Origin: an uncultured Clostridia bacterium
GTDB taxonomy: Bacteria; Bacillota; Clostridia; Christensenellales; Borkfalkiaceae
DNA length: 64,000 nt
Assembly: GCA_934254815.1 (NCBI GenBank)
Contig: CAKQME010000002.1
Coordinates: 122,842 to 186,841, forward strand
Direction of reading: 5' to 3'
Position numbers and translations under genes: made by a program. The notes under the pieces were generated by a model, which saw only the letters and a list, made by a program, of their open reading frames with translations, did not search any database and was not told the origin of the DNA. Shown here one piece after another: positions 17,682 to 26,750 of the stretch (position 1 is its first letter; each line of letters begins with the position of its first letter).

Positions 17682-19487
17682 TTAAGCGATTTTTTCGAAT
17701 TGACTGTTGTATAAATCGGCGTAAAAGCCTTTGGCTTCAAGCAAACTTTCGTGCGTTCCCGTTTCTACGATATCTCCGTTATTCATAACGATTATCAGAT
17801 CGGCGTTTTTAATGGTCGACAGTCTGTGCGCTATTACGAACGACGTGCGGTTTTGCGTGAGTTTATCCATTGCGGACTGAATGACAAGCTCCGTCCTCGT
17901 GTCTATGTTCGAAGTCGCCTCGTCGAGAATAAGCATCGGCGCGTCTTTTATCATAGCTCGCGCGATTGTGATTTGTTGTTTTTGCCCCTCGGATAAATTC
18001 GCGCTTTCGTCGATAACGGAGTCGTAACCGTCTTTAAGAGTGTTTACAAGGTGAGTGATGCCTACGGCGCGGCAAACCTCGTCGAGTTGTTCGTCGGTGA
18101 CGCCTCGCTTGTTGAATACGAGGTTTTCTCTTAAAGTGCCTTTAAAAAGCCATGTGTCCTGTAAAATCATATCGAACACCGAGCGCACGGTTTCGCGTTT
18201 CATGTCTTTTGTAGAAATTCCGTCTATTCTGATATCGCCCGAATTTACCTCGTAAAATCTCATTAAAAGATTGACGATAGTCGTTTTTCCCGCGCCGGTA
18301 GGTCCTACTATGGCGACCTTTTGTCCTTCTGATATTTTTGCGCTGAAATCGTTTATAATCGTCTTATCGGCAGAGTAACCGAATTTCACGTCATCGAATT
18401 CGACGTCGCCCTTTATGACTGCGGGCAGGTAAGTTTTGTCGTTTTCGGCTTTGTCTTCTTCGGCTTCGAGTATCGCGAAAACTCGTTTTCCCGCCGCGGA
18501 AGCTTGCTGAACGCTGTTCATAGACTGAGCGAAAGTCGAAAGCGGTTGCGAAAACAGCCGCGCGTAAATCATAAACGCTATAAGCGTGCCTACCGTTATT
18601 GTCTGGCTGCCGTTTACTATAAACGCTACCCCGACGACGAAAATCAGTATATACGATAGATTGCCGGAAAAAGTCATTGCCTGAGGCATAAGCCCCGATA
18701 AGAATTGGCTTTTTCTGTTAACTTCGTAAATTTCGTCGTTGATTTTTTTGAATTTTGCTTTCTCGCTTTCTTCCGCATTGTAGGCTTTTACCGCGTTGTG
18801 ATTGGTGTAAACTTCTTCTGTCGTACCGTTAAGCTCGCCTAATAATTCCTGTTTTCGGTTGAAATATTTTTGTGAGAATTTGAGAATTACGCTCATAGCG
18901 ATAAAACCTACTATCGAAGAGAGGATAGTGGTAAGAGCGAGAATAGGGCTGGCTGCGAACATCTGAAAGGTTACGCCGATAAAGAGTACCGCCGCGCTGA
19001 CTAAATTCGCCACAGCCGAGCCGAGCGTCTGACTTATTGCGTCTACGTCGTTAGTAACGCGCGAAAGTATGTCGCCTTTGGTTGTCGAATCGAAATATCT
19101 GAGCGGTAGTCGGTTTAATTTTTGGTTTATATCGGTTCGTAATTTGCCCGACATCTTCTGCGTTGCGGTAGCCGTTACGAATTGTTGTATATATGATAAC
19201 GCCGCGCCCGCGACATATATCGCGACAAGAGTTATGCAGACGTAGAATACCGCCGATAAGTTGATTCCCGTGAGTATTCCGTCTTTTATGATGTCGGTGA
19301 GTTCGCTGATTTTATCAGGACCTATAATCGTGCAGGTAGCCCCGCCGATTGCGCATACCAGCGCGACGATTATAGCGGGCAGGTAGGGTTTTAAATATAC
19401 TATGAGTTTTTTAAGCGTTTTTACGTCTGCTTTTTCGCGTTGTCCGCCGTTACGCGGCGGCATCATCGGTCTTGGTCCCGGTCCCAT
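17682..19487 (-). CDS. Heterodimeric ABC exporter subunit (permease-ATPase fusion)
   Basis: A 601-residue half-transporter: six membrane helices (about 30-320) fused to an ATPase. Walker A GPTGAGKTT, signature LSEGQKQQ, Walker B PMLILDEATSNID and the switch His in FVIAHRLST are intact, so this is the catalytically competent half. The Pro/Gly-rich N-terminus (MGPGPRPMMPPRNGG) is a common feature of this subfamily in Clostridia. Its ATG overlaps the stop of the partner gene by one base (TAATG). With the MarR regulator it forms a classical multidrug or peptide exporter operon. Confidence 0.92.
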   Translation of the reverse strand: MGPGPRPMMPPRNGGQREKADVKTLKKLIVYLKPYLPAIIVALVCAIGGATCTIIGPDKISELTDIIKDGILTGINLSAVFYVCITLVAIYVAGAALSYIQQFVTATATQKMSGKLRTDINQKLNRLPLRYFDSTTKGDILSRVTNDVDAISQTLGSAVANLVSAAVLFIGVTFQMFAASPILALTTILSSIVGFIAMSVILKFSQKYFNRKQELLGELNGTTEEVYTNHNAVKAYNAEESEKAKFKKINDEIYEVNRKSQFLSGLMPQAMTFSGNLSYILIFVVGVAFIVNGSQTITVGTLIAFMIYARLFSQPLSTFAQSMNSVQQASAAGKRVFAILEAEEDKAENDKTYLPAVIKGDVEFDDVKFGYSADKTIINDFSAKISEGQKVAIVGPTGAGKTTIVNLLMRFYEVNSGDIRIDGISTKDMKRETVRSVFDMILQDTWLFKGTLRENLVFNKRGVTDEQLDEVCRAVGITHLVNTLKDGYDSVIDESANLSEGQKQQITIARAMIKDAPMLILDEATSNIDTRTELVIQSAMDKLTQNRTSFVIAHRLSTIKNADLIIVMNNGDIVETGTHESLLEAKGFYADLYNSQFEKIA

Positions 19488-21235
19488 TATGCTAATTCCT
19501 CCTTTGATAATTGCGATAACGCTATTTCTTTATAAATTGCGCAATTTTGCATGAGTTCGTCGTGCGTTCCCGCCCCGGCGATTTTTCCGCTGTCGAGTAC
19601 GATTATTTTGTCGGCGTTCATTACAGTGCCTATACGTTGAGCGACGATTATTACCGTAGAATCTTTAAGCTCTTCGCGCACGGCTTTTCTTACCAGCATA
19701 TCCGTTTTGTAGTCGAGCGCGCTGAACGAATCGTCGAAAATAACTATTTCGGCTGATTTGTAAACCGCGCGGGCGATGGAAAGGCGTTGTTTCTGTCCGC
19801 CCGAAAAATTAGTTCCGCCCTGAGCCACTTCGGAATATATTCCTTTTTCGAGATCGTTTACGAAGTCCGCCTTGGCGACGGAAAGCGCGAATTTTACCTT
19901 ATCGTCGGAAATTTCTTCGTCGGCTACACCGTAAGCCACATTGTGTCGTATATCGCCTTTGAACAGCACGGCTTTTTGCGGAGCTACAGAGATTTTGTCG
20001 CGTAAAGCGGTTTCGTCGTAGTCTTTTACGTTTATGCCGTCTACAAGCAATTCTCCGCCGGTGACGTCGTAAAATCTCGGTATAAGGTTTATAAGAGAAG
20101 TCTTTCCGCTGCCCGTGCTTCCTATTATCGCTATAGTTTGTCCGCTTTCTATTTTTAAGTTTATATCGGAGAGCGCGTTTTCGCTTCCGTTATCGAAAGA
20201 AAAGTTTACGTCTTTGTATTCGATAACGCCTTTAAGCCGGGATTGTCCGTCAAAAGCGCCGCTTTGTATGCTTGGTTTTGTGTCTAAAACTTCGTTTATA
20301 CGTTTCGCGCAGACGAGGGTTCTCGGCAGAATTATAAATATCATAATCAGCATCATAAACGCCATGACGACTTGCAGGGAGTATTGCGTGAAAGCCGTCA
20401 TATTTCCGAAAACGGCGGCTTTGTCGGGCAGGGCGGCGTCGTTTATAAGATATGCGCCTATCCAGTATACGGCAAGCGTAAGCCCGTTCATTCCCAGGCT
20501 CATTATCGGGTTCATAAGCCCCGTTGCGCGGGAAGTGAACAACTGATTTTTCACTACCGATTTATTGACGTTTTCGAATTTTTCCTCGCGCAAGTCCTCG
20601 GCGTTGAAAGCCCTTATAACTCTTACGCCCGAAACGTTTTCACGCGTAACGTCGTTCAGCTCGTCGGTCAGTTTCTGTATCTGTTTGAATTTCGGATAGC
20701 ACAGAAATACTATAAGCCCTACGCATACTACTATAACCGCAACGCAGACAGCCGTAGCCCAGGTCCATTCCATACTTGCGGAGGATATTTTGCATATTGC
20801 CCATATTGCAAGAACGGGCGCTTTTATTAAAACCTGTAACCCCATTGCGAGGAACATCTGCGTTTGTACTACGTCGTTCGAAGTTCTCGTTATAAGGCTC
20901 GGCGTAGAAAATTTGTTGGTTTCCGCGTCGGAGAAAGCCAGCACCGAAGTAAAGAGTTTTTCGCGGACGTTTTTGGCGAAACTCGCCGCTACGGTGGCGC
21001 ATAAATAGCCGCATAGACACGCACAGATAAGCGTGCCTGCCGCGCACAGAAGCATCATTCCGCCGTTTTCGAATACGTCTTTCATCTGCACGTTACCCGA
21101 AGCGACCGCCGCGGTAAGTTTAGAAGTGTAGTCGGGCATGGTGAGATCCAGCCATACCTGACAGATTATAAGCCCGACGGCGGCGACGAGATACGCTACG
21201 TCGCGCTTTCTTAAATATTTAAGTAATTTTATCAT
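19487..21235 (-). CDS. Heterodimeric ABC exporter subunit (partner)
   Basis: A 582-residue half-transporter with six membrane helices and an ATPase domain. Walker A GSTGSGKTS, signature NFSGGQKQR and the Walker B region IVIFDDSFSALD are visible; the residue after the Walker B Asp is Asp instead of the catalytic Glu, and the switch position reads AQRIGT instead of a His. That is the pattern of the degenerate site in heterodimeric exporters such as BmrCD or TM287/288. It follows the MarR gene after three bases and is coupled to the second subunit. Confidence 0.92.
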   Translation of the reverse strand: MIKLLKYLRKRDVAYLVAAVGLIICQVWLDLTMPDYTSKLTAAVASGNVQMKDVFENGGMMLLCAAGTLICACLCGYLCATVAASFAKNVREKLFTSVLAFSDAETNKFSTPSLITRTSNDVVQTQMFLAMGLQVLIKAPVLAIWAICKISSASMEWTWATAVCVAVIVVCVGLIVFLCYPKFKQIQKLTDELNDVTRENVSGVRVIRAFNAEDLREEKFENVNKSVVKNQLFTSRATGLMNPIMSLGMNGLTLAVYWIGAYLINDAALPDKAAVFGNMTAFTQYSLQVVMAFMMLIMIFIILPRTLVCAKRINEVLDTKPSIQSGAFDGQSRLKGVIEYKDVNFSFDNGSENALSDINLKIESGQTIAIIGSTGSGKTSLINLIPRFYDVTGGELLVDGINVKDYDETALRDKISVAPQKAVLFKGDIRHNVAYGVADEEISDDKVKFALSVAKADFVNDLEKGIYSEVAQGGTNFSGGQKQRLSIARAVYKSAEIVIFDDSFSALDYKTDMLVRKAVREELKDSTVIIVAQRIGTVMNADKIIVLDSGKIAGAGTHDELMQNCAIYKEIALSQLSKEELA

Positions 21236-21238
21236 AAA

Positions 21239-21676
21239 TCAGTCCTCTGAAAGATTTTTTTTCATTTTGTCTATGCAATCGAAAAATATTTTCATATTTT
21301 CTTCGGTTATGCCTTTTGATACGATACGATCGTTTTCGATAAACGCGTCGCGCATATATTCCACGACCTCGCAACCTTTTTCGGTTATTTCTATTTTGTT
21401 GAAACGCCCGTCGGTTACGTCGTTACGGGTAATAAGCCCCTTTTGCTCCATTACCGAAAGCACTTTCGATAACGAAGACTTACTCGAAGCCGTGTGTTTC
21501 TGAATGTCTTTCTGAAATATTTCGCGCTTTTTTTCGTCGTATAATAGCCGCAGAACGAACATATTCATTCCCGATAGCTGTAAATCTTTGTATTTACCCG
21601 ATTGTGTTTCTTTTACTACGCGGCGAAACAGCAGCATTTGCAGACTTTTGATTTCTTCGCCTATTAACTTTTCCAT
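21239..21676 (-). CDS. MarR-family transcriptional regulator
   Basis: A 145-residue winged-helix repressor. The recognition region is SSKSSLSKVLSVMEQKGLITR (about residues 66-86) followed by the wing RNDVTDGRFNKIEITEKG, typical of MarR. It is the first gene of the exporter operon. A near-perfect inverted repeat overlaps the promoter -10 box upstream, so autoregulation and drug-induced expression of the exporter are likely. The ribosome site is weak (aaaggtt). Confidence 0.9.
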   Translation of the reverse strand: MEKLIGEEIKSLQMLLFRRVVKETQSGKYKDLQLSGMNMFVLRLLYDEKKREIFQKDIQKHTASSKSSLSKVLSVMEQKGLITRNDVTDGRFNKIEITEKGCEVVEYMRDAFIENDRIVSKGITEENMKIFFDCIDKMKKNLSED

Positions 21677-21692
21677 ATTTAACCTTTTTAAT

Positions 21693-21738
21693 TAGTTCGA
21701 TATAGAACTATTATAATAAAAAAGTACGCGGCAGTCAA
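21693..21738 (-). promoter_or_regulatory. Promoter and MarR operator
   Basis: On the minus strand TTGACT (21733-21738), 17 bases, TATAAT (21710-21715). The inverted repeat TAGTTC-6-GAACTA at 21693-21710 begins at the last base of the -10 box and covers the transcription start, the usual placement of a MarR-family operator. Confidence 0.8.
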
Positions 21739-21797
21739 GTAAATCGAAGCCGCGTAACCAGATATGAACGAAACTTCGTCGTCGCTTCGTTTTTTCG

Positions 21798-22382
21798 TCA
21801 CATTTCAAGCTCGTCGAGAGTTTTTTCGAACGTCGGAAGTATGTTTTTGCAGAAATATTTTACCGCTTCGTCGTTGCAGGCGAATATCTCCGCGCCTATA
21901 CTTTCCTTGGCTTTTAAAAATTCCTTGTTGCCGACTTTAAGTTCTTCGACGCATTTTATATAAGCGCAGATTCTGTCGGCGGCTTTCATAAGCTTGTGTT
22001 CTTCGCTTGCGGGGTCGTCTAAAATGTATTCCGCATAACGTTTCTGAAGCTCGTCGGGCAGTTTGCTTATAAGTTTTTCCGAAGAAAGCCTTTCGAGTTC
22101 TTTATAGGCGGAATTGATGCTGTTGTTGAAGTATTTTATCGGGGTGGGCAGATCTCCCGTCACGACTTCGCTCGTTTCGTGGTAAACGGCTAAACACAGA
22201 GTTTTGTATTCGTCTACGTTGCCGCCGAACAGTTCGTTTTTAATCAATGCGAGCGAGTGCGCGACTATCGCCACTTCCCAACTATGCTCCATTATGTTTT
22301 CCTGCTCGGTAGATCTCATCAACGCCCAACGTTTGATATATTTCATTCTTAAAAGATAGGCGTAAAAGTCAAAATCTTTCAT
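21798..22382 (-). CDS. yfbR: 5'-deoxynucleotidase YfbR-like HD-domain phosphohydrolase
   Basis: A 194-residue HD-superfamily enzyme that dephosphorylates deoxynucleoside 5'-monophosphates. The metal-binding layout of YfbR is present: ENIMEHSWEVAIVAHSL near 30-46, AVYHETSEVVTGDLPTPIKYFN near 66-87 and the later Asp in LMKAADRICAYIK. It overlaps rsmI by four bases (ATGA), so it is the last gene of a trmN6-rsmI-yfbR operon. The family is well conserved and the assignment is firm. Confidence 0.9.
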   Translation of the reverse strand: MKDFDFYAYLLRMKYIKRWALMRSTEQENIMEHSWEVAIVAHSLALIKNELFGGNVDEYKTLCLAVYHETSEVVTGDLPTPIKYFNNSINSAYKELERLSSEKLISKLPDELQKRYAEYILDDPASEEHKLMKAADRICAYIKCVEELKVGNKEFLKAKESIGAEIFACNDEAVKYFCKNILPTFEKTLDELEM

Positions 22383-23179
22383 ATCGTGTATTTGTATACC
22401 TCCGATTTTTTAAGTCCGCGCTCCTTTGCCACTTTTTTCACGGCGTCCATTTTCGAAAGCCCGTCCGCAACGTATAACGCGATTTGTTCTTCTATCGAAA
22501 GCGAGTTCAGCGGGTTTTCCTTTAAAATTCCGCCCTCTACGACAATAACGTATTCCCCGCGAGGCTCCTCTTCTGCCGTTCCCGTCGCGAGGGTGGTATG
22601 TTCCACGCTCTCGTGAATTTTTGTTATTTCTTTTACTATCGCAACTTTTCTGTCTCCGAGATTAGCGAACAAAACCGATAGCGTTTGCTTTAAATCGTGC
22701 GGCGCGCTGTAAAATATCAACGTAGACGGTAAATCTTTATATGGAGTAAGTAGTTTTTCCGCGTCTTTTTTCTTTTCGGGTAAAAAACCGATGAACGAAA
22801 ACGCCGAAGTCGAAAGCCCCGATAATACGAGCGCGGAAGTAAACGCCGTCGCGCCCGGAACGACGGTGTAGGGTATATGTCTTTCGGTCAATTCTTCCGA
22901 AAGTAAGTTTCCGGGGTCGGAGACGAGCGGAGTGCCTGCGTCGGAAATAACGGCGACGTTCAATCCGTCGTTAAGCATAGCTATAAGCTTTTCGCACTCT
23001 TCTTTTTCGTTGAATTTATGATATGCTACGAGTTTTTTCTTTATCTCGTAGCGGTTTAACAGTTTAAGCGACGTGCGCGTGTCCTCGCAGGCGATTACGT
23101 CTACCGACGAAAGAACTTCTACGGCTCTGTATGATATGTCTTTTAAATTGCCTATCGGCGTTGAAACGAAATACAGCAT
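22379..23179 (-). CDS. rsmI: 16S rRNA (cytidine-1402-2'-O)-methyltransferase
   Basis: A 266-residue SAM-dependent methyltransferase of the tetrapyrrole-methylase fold that modifies C1402 in the decoding centre of 16S rRNA. Diagnostic blocks: STPIGNLKDISYRAVEVL at the start, CEDTRTSLKLLNRY, VAVISDAGTPLVSDPG and VVPGATAFTSALVLSGL. Length matches the family. It follows the TrmN6-like gene after one base and overlaps yfbR by four. Confidence 0.95.
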   Translation of the reverse strand: MLYFVSTPIGNLKDISYRAVEVLSSVDVIACEDTRTSLKLLNRYEIKKKLVAYHKFNEKEECEKLIAMLNDGLNVAVISDAGTPLVSDPGNLLSEELTERHIPYTVVPGATAFTSALVLSGLSTSAFSFIGFLPEKKKDAEKLLTPYKDLPSTLIFYSAPHDLKQTLSVLFANLGDRKVAIVKEITKIHESVEHTTLATGTAEEEPRGEYVIVVEGGILKENPLNSLSIEEQIALYVADGLSKMDAVKKVAKERGLKKSEVYKYTI

Positions 23180-23180
23180 T

Positions 23181-23864
23181 TTAATTTATAATTTCGGGTA
23201 AAATCGAAAATTTGCGTTTTACTCCTTTAACTCCTTCAAGTAAAAAAAGATAAGGTTCTTTGCCGTTAGCCGTCTTTACGAATTGCAATTTCGACGGCTC
23301 TATGCCCGATTCTCGGAAAGCCGCGAAGACGTCGGTAAAGCGTTCCGTTCGCTGACAAATGCAGAATCTGCCGCCGTGGGTCAGGATACGTTTCGCGGTC
23401 TGAACAGCCTCGTCTAAAGTCAAGGCGATTTCATGCCGAGCCAACGCTTCGCTTTTGTTCGGGTTAGTTTCGCCCGAACCGAGTTTTTTGTACGGCGGAT
23501 TGCAAAGAACGAGAGAAAATTTACCGTTCATTGTTTTCGGTATATCCTGAACGCGTATGTTGTACGTCGCGATTTTGTCGGTTAAACCGTTGTATTCTGC
23601 GCTTCTGCGGCAAATATCGGCAAGTTCGGGTTGAATTTCGAATTCCGAAACGGAAGAAATTTCGTCTTCGTGTAACGCGAAAAAGTGCATACCTACAATC
23701 CCCGAACCCGCGCATAAATCTGCGACGATATCGCCGCGTTTCGCGCTCGCGAATTTCGACAGCAATACCGCGTCGCTCGAAAATCTGTAAAGATTCTTGC
23801 TCTGAATTATTTTATAATCTTTAATCAAAAGATCTTCCAACGTTTCGTTTTCTTTTAAAATCAT
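23181..23864 (-). CDS. tRNA1(Val) (adenine-37-N6)-methyltransferase-like protein
   Basis: A 227-residue class I SAM methyltransferase of the TrmN6/YfiC type. The SAM site is VADLCAGSGIVGM near 44-56, and the catalytic NPPY motif of N6-adenine methylases is at CNPPYKKLGSG near 121. In E. coli the homologue methylates A37 of tRNA-Val; in Bacillota the substrate has been less studied, so the exact tRNA is inferred. First gene of the operon with rsmI and yfbR. No clear promoter was identified upstream. Confidence 0.85.
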   Translation of the reverse strand: MILKENETLEDLLIKDYKIIQSKNLYRFSSDAVLLSKFASAKRGDIVADLCAGSGIVGMHFFALHEDEISSVSEFEIQPELADICRRSAEYNGLTDKIATYNIRVQDIPKTMNGKFSLVLCNPPYKKLGSGETNPNKSEALARHEIALTLDEAVQTAKRILTHGGRFCICQRTERFTDVFAAFRESGIEPSKLQFVKTANGKEPYLFLLEGVKGVKRKFSILPEIIN

Positions 23865-23960
23865 AGAAAAAGTTTTTCGCCTTGAAGTTATTATTTTTAA
23901 CCGGCATACCGCCTGAAATTCGGGGGTAGGGTGTTCGTCCGCCGTGAAATAAGGTTGTGA

Positions 23961-24020
23961 AAAGGGCTGTCGTGATCGCGCCGCCCCGAAATTCGGGTAA
24001 AGCGCGGACGACAGCCCTTT
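23961..24020 (-). terminator. Terminator of the ferredoxin gene
   Basis: AAAGGGCTGTCG and its perfect complement flank a 36-base inner region that can form further pairs; on the minus strand it follows the ferredoxin stop codon by 13 bases and ends in TTTTC. Confidence 0.75.
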
Positions 24021-24033
24021 CTTTTCAATGTTA

Positions 24034-24207
24034 TTATTCAGCCTCGACAGGCGCGCCTACGGGGCAAGTTTCAGCGCAGGAACCGCATCCGATGCAAGTA
24101 TCCGCGTCGATAACGTATTGAGTATCTCCCTGAGAAATAGCCGCAACAGGGCAGTTTTCCGCGCATGCGCCGCAGGAGATGCAAGCGTCCGTAATTTTGT
24201 ATGCCAT
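24034..24207 (-). CDS. 2[4Fe-4S] ferredoxin
   Basis: A 57-residue clostridial-type ferredoxin, an electron carrier in the cytoplasm. It begins MAYKITDACISCGACAENCP and has the two symmetrical cluster motifs C-x2-C-x2-C-x3-C-P, at residues 9-19 (CISCGACAENC) and 38-48 (CIGCGSCAETC). A strong ribosome site (ggaggt) precedes the ATG. It is a single gene with its own promoter and terminator. The presence of such a ferredoxin fits an obligate anaerobe. Confidence 0.96.
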   Translation of the reverse strand: MAYKITDACISCGACAENCPVAAISQGDTQYVIDADTCIGCGSCAETCPVGAPVEAE

Positions 24208-24266
24208 AGTAGTTTACCTCCGTTTGATTTTCTTTTATCGAAAGAACAAGTCTTTCTTATTTATAA

Positions 24267-24272
24267 ATTATA
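24267..24272 (-). promoter_or_regulatory. Extended -10 promoter of the ferredoxin gene
   Basis: On the minus strand TGGTATAAT forms an extended -10 box; no convincing -35 is seen. It lies about 60 bases upstream of the start codon. Confidence 0.6.
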
Positions 24273-24309
24273 CCATATTTTTTTTCGTTTGTACAGCGAT
24301 TGAAGATAT

Positions 24310-25188
24310 TTAGTCGAGAATTTCTTTTAATTCTTTTTCGTCTTTATCGTCGGACTTGATATCTTCGATTTTATTCGGGCGTTTAACCTTAATTTCCGAA
24401 AGTTTGTATTCCTTGTAGGTAAAACCGCCGTCGCCGCTCGGTTTTTTTGTCGTAACTACCAGAGTAAGCATGTTGTTTGTAACGACAATGGCTTTTCCGT
24501 CCGGCGTTTCTACTTCGCTGCCGATTTTCGGCATAATCTTGTAGGTTTCGCTGTAATGTTCGTTTTCATATTCGAGACAGCACATAAGCCTGCCGCAAAG
24601 TCCGCTGATTTTCGTCGGGTTAAGCGATAAACCTTGCGTTTTAGCCATTTTTATGGTAACTTTTCTGAAATCGGGCAGGCAGGAGGCGCAGCAGACTTCT
24701 CTTCCGCACGGAGCGATGCCGCCGAGTAATCTCGTCTCGTCGCGTATGCCTACCTGACGAAGCTCTATTCTGCTGTGGAACAGCGAAGCGAGGTCTTTTA
24801 CAAGATCTCTGAAATCGACTCTGTTAGCCGCGGTAAAATAAAATACCAGTTTACTGTTATCGAAAGTGTATTCGGCGTCGATAATTTTCATTTTAAGCCC
24901 GCGTTCCTGAGTTTTTTGAGCCGCCGATTTGATAGCCGCCGCCGCTTTCGCTTCGTCGCGTTCAATCTTTGCCAGATCGTCTTTTGTGGCGATTCTCGTA
25001 ACGGGTTTAAGCGGTTGAACGACTTCGGAATCCGGAACTTCTTTAGGCTCGACCAAGACTACGCCGTATTCTACGCCGCGCGCGGTTTCGACAATTACCG
25101 TGGTACCTTTTTTATAAAACGTATCTTTCGGGTCGAAATAATAGACCTTTGCGGTACGTTTGAATTTTACTCCTATAATTTTTGCCAT
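24310..25188 (-). CDS. ricT: RicT/YaaT PSP1-domain protein
   Basis: A 292-residue PSP1 C-terminal domain protein. In Bacillus subtilis YaaT (RicT) works with YlbF and YmcA in a complex that carries Fe-S clusters and steers RNase Y mRNA processing. The defining Cys cluster is present: PCGREVCCASCLPDFRKV near 160-177 and GLCGRLMCCLEYEN near 195-208. The N-terminal region KVYYFDPKD and VIVETARGVEYG are also typical. It overlaps holB by 16 bases in the conserved order tmk-holB-ricT seen in many Bacillota. A charged acidic tail ends the protein. Confidence 0.93.
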   Translation of the reverse strand: MAKIIGVKFKRTAKVYYFDPKDTFYKKGTTVIVETARGVEYGVVLVEPKEVPDSEVVQPLKPVTRIATKDDLAKIERDEAKAAAAIKSAAQKTQERGLKMKIIDAEYTFDNSKLVFYFTAANRVDFRDLVKDLASLFHSRIELRQVGIRDETRLLGGIAPCGREVCCASCLPDFRKVTIKMAKTQGLSLNPTKISGLCGRLMCCLEYENEHYSETYKIMPKIGSEVETPDGKAIVVTNNMLTLVVTTKKPSGDGGFTYKEYKLSEIKVKRPNKIEDIKSDDKDEKELKEILD

Positions 25189-26111
25189 TTATGTTTCTCC
25201 TCCGCTATGCCGAGCAGAACTTTGTCTACCGTCATAGCCGCGTTTGCACTGAAAGTCATTGCTTTTTCGGCTTCCGTAAGCCTGTCCGAAATAGCCGTCA
25301 GCGCACCCTTTGTATATCCGTCGGTAAGCGGTTGTTTTTCTATAAACGCGCGTTTAAGTCTTGAAGATATTTCCGCGCGCATAGCCGCTATAAACTGTTT
25401 CATATCCTCTTTTTCTACTCGCGGAACGTATTTTATTACGTCTGCCGACGAACGCATAGAGGATAATATTTCACGGCATAACGCCGATAGTTTGCTTGTT
25501 TTGTCATCGTTTAATACGCCCAAAGCTCCGCTGAGACTTCCGTCTGACAGCGAAATCGCGTCGTTCAGCTTTTTCTCGTCGGAACATACCGATTTAAGCA
25601 CGGATATAAGATCCGTGCGGGCGGGGAAGGGTATATCGATTCGCTTAACTCTCGACAATACCGTAGGCAACAGCCCGTAAGTGTTTGTCGCGCCGATTAA
25701 AATGCAGACGTTTCTCGGCGGCTCCTCCAGAGTTTTCAACAACTTGTTCTGCGCCGCGGCGTTCATGTTCTCCGCTCCCGATATAACGAAAAGTCGGGTG
25801 GAGTTTTCAAGCGGCTTGATATATGTTTTTGAAACTAAATCGTCGATATCCGCCGTGAGTATTTTTTCACCTTCGGTCGGGTAAAAGGTGCAATCGGTGT
25901 AGGCGTTTTTCTCTATAAGCCTGCACGCGCGGCACTTTTCGCCGTTTTCGTCGCCCTCGCATTCTATCAGCTTTGCAAGCTCTACGAGATAGTTTTTCAG
26001 CGCGGGCTTGTCCTGAGATACGATAAGGTACGCGTGCGAAAGCGTTCCGTTTTTCTTCTCCGTAGAGATAAGCTTGTAGGCGTTTGTTTTTTTAACGAGT
26101 TCCTCGTACAT
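25173..26111 (-). CDS. holB: DNA polymerase III delta-prime subunit
   Basis: A 312-residue clamp-loader AAA+-like subunit. Visible blocks: HAYLIVSQDKPALKNYLVELAK at the start, a Cys cluster (CEGDENGEKCRACRLIEKNAYTDC) that could bind zinc, NAAAQNKLLKTLEEPPRNVCILI (sensor-like LEEPP motif) and TVLSRVKRIDIPFP. No canonical Walker A is seen, as expected for delta-prime. The C-terminal collar helices follow. It lies four bases after tmk and overlaps ricT, forming one transcription unit. Confidence 0.9.
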   Translation of the reverse strand: MYEELVKKTNAYKLISTEKKNGTLSHAYLIVSQDKPALKNYLVELAKLIECEGDENGEKCRACRLIEKNAYTDCTFYPTEGEKILTADIDDLVSKTYIKPLENSTRLFVISGAENMNAAAQNKLLKTLEEPPRNVCILIGATNTYGLLPTVLSRVKRIDIPFPARTDLISVLKSVCSDEKKLNDAISLSDGSLSGALGVLNDDKTSKLSALCREILSSMRSSADVIKYVPRVEKEDMKQFIAAMRAEISSRLKRAFIEKQPLTDGYTKGALTAISDRLTEAEKAMTFSANAAMTVDKVLLGIAEEKHKWQKL

Positions 26112-26114
26112 ATT

Positions 26115-26750
26115 TTAAACTATTATTCCGCGATTTTTCAGCGTTTCTATAATTTCGTTAAAGACGCATTGCTCGTCCGCGTCCGCGTTGATTCTGACGA
26201 AGTGGTCGGGGAATTTCTCCGCAAGACGTAAATAGCCGTCGTATACTCTTCTGTGAAATTCAATTCCGCTCTGTTCCAGTCTGTCGTTCTTGTCCGCGCC
26301 GCCTTTGCGTTCGAAAGCCCTGTCGGGCGTTATGTCGAGAAATAACGCCGCGTCGGGCATACAGTTATCCATTGCGTAAGAGTTTATTTCGCTTACGAAT
26401 TTATAGCCGAGTCCTCTCGCGTACGCCTGATATGCAAGCGACGAGTGTATATATCTGTCGCAGACGACTATTTTTCCCGCTTGTTTGGCGGGGAGTATTT
26501 TTTGTTTAACGTGCTGAGCGCGCGCGGCGGCGAATAAAAGAGCTTCCGTTTCGTCGCACATTTCGCGGTTTTTTCCCTCGAGAATTATATTTCGTATACT
26601 TTCAGAAATATCCGTTCCGCCGGGTTCGCGCGTAAAGATAAAATCGTCTCCGCGTTTTTCGAAATATTCTTTTAAAAGTCGGAGTTGCGTTGATTTTCCC
26701 GAACCCTCGCAACCCTCTAAAGTGATGAATTTACCCGTTTTAATCGGCAT
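26115..26750 (-). CDS. tmk: Thymidylate kinase
   Basis: A 211-residue P-loop kinase making dTDP from dTMP. P-loop GCEGSGKSTQ near 14-23, the DR-x motif in VVCDRYIHSSLAYQ near 95 and the LID region after DITPDRAFERKGG are all typical, as is FTREPGGTDISE near 41. It overlaps the upstream membrane-protein gene by 11 bases and is followed at once by holB, the usual gene order. Confidence 0.95.
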   Translation of the reverse strand: MPIKTGKFITLEGCEGSGKSTQLRLLKEYFEKRGDDFIFTREPGGTDISESIRNIILEGKNREMCDETEALLFAAARAQHVKQKILPAKQAGKIVVCDRYIHSSLAYQAYARGLGYKFVSEINSYAMDNCMPDAALFLDITPDRAFERKGGADKNDRLEQSGIEFHRRVYDGYLRLAEKFPDHFVRINADADEQCVFNEIIETLKNRGIIV

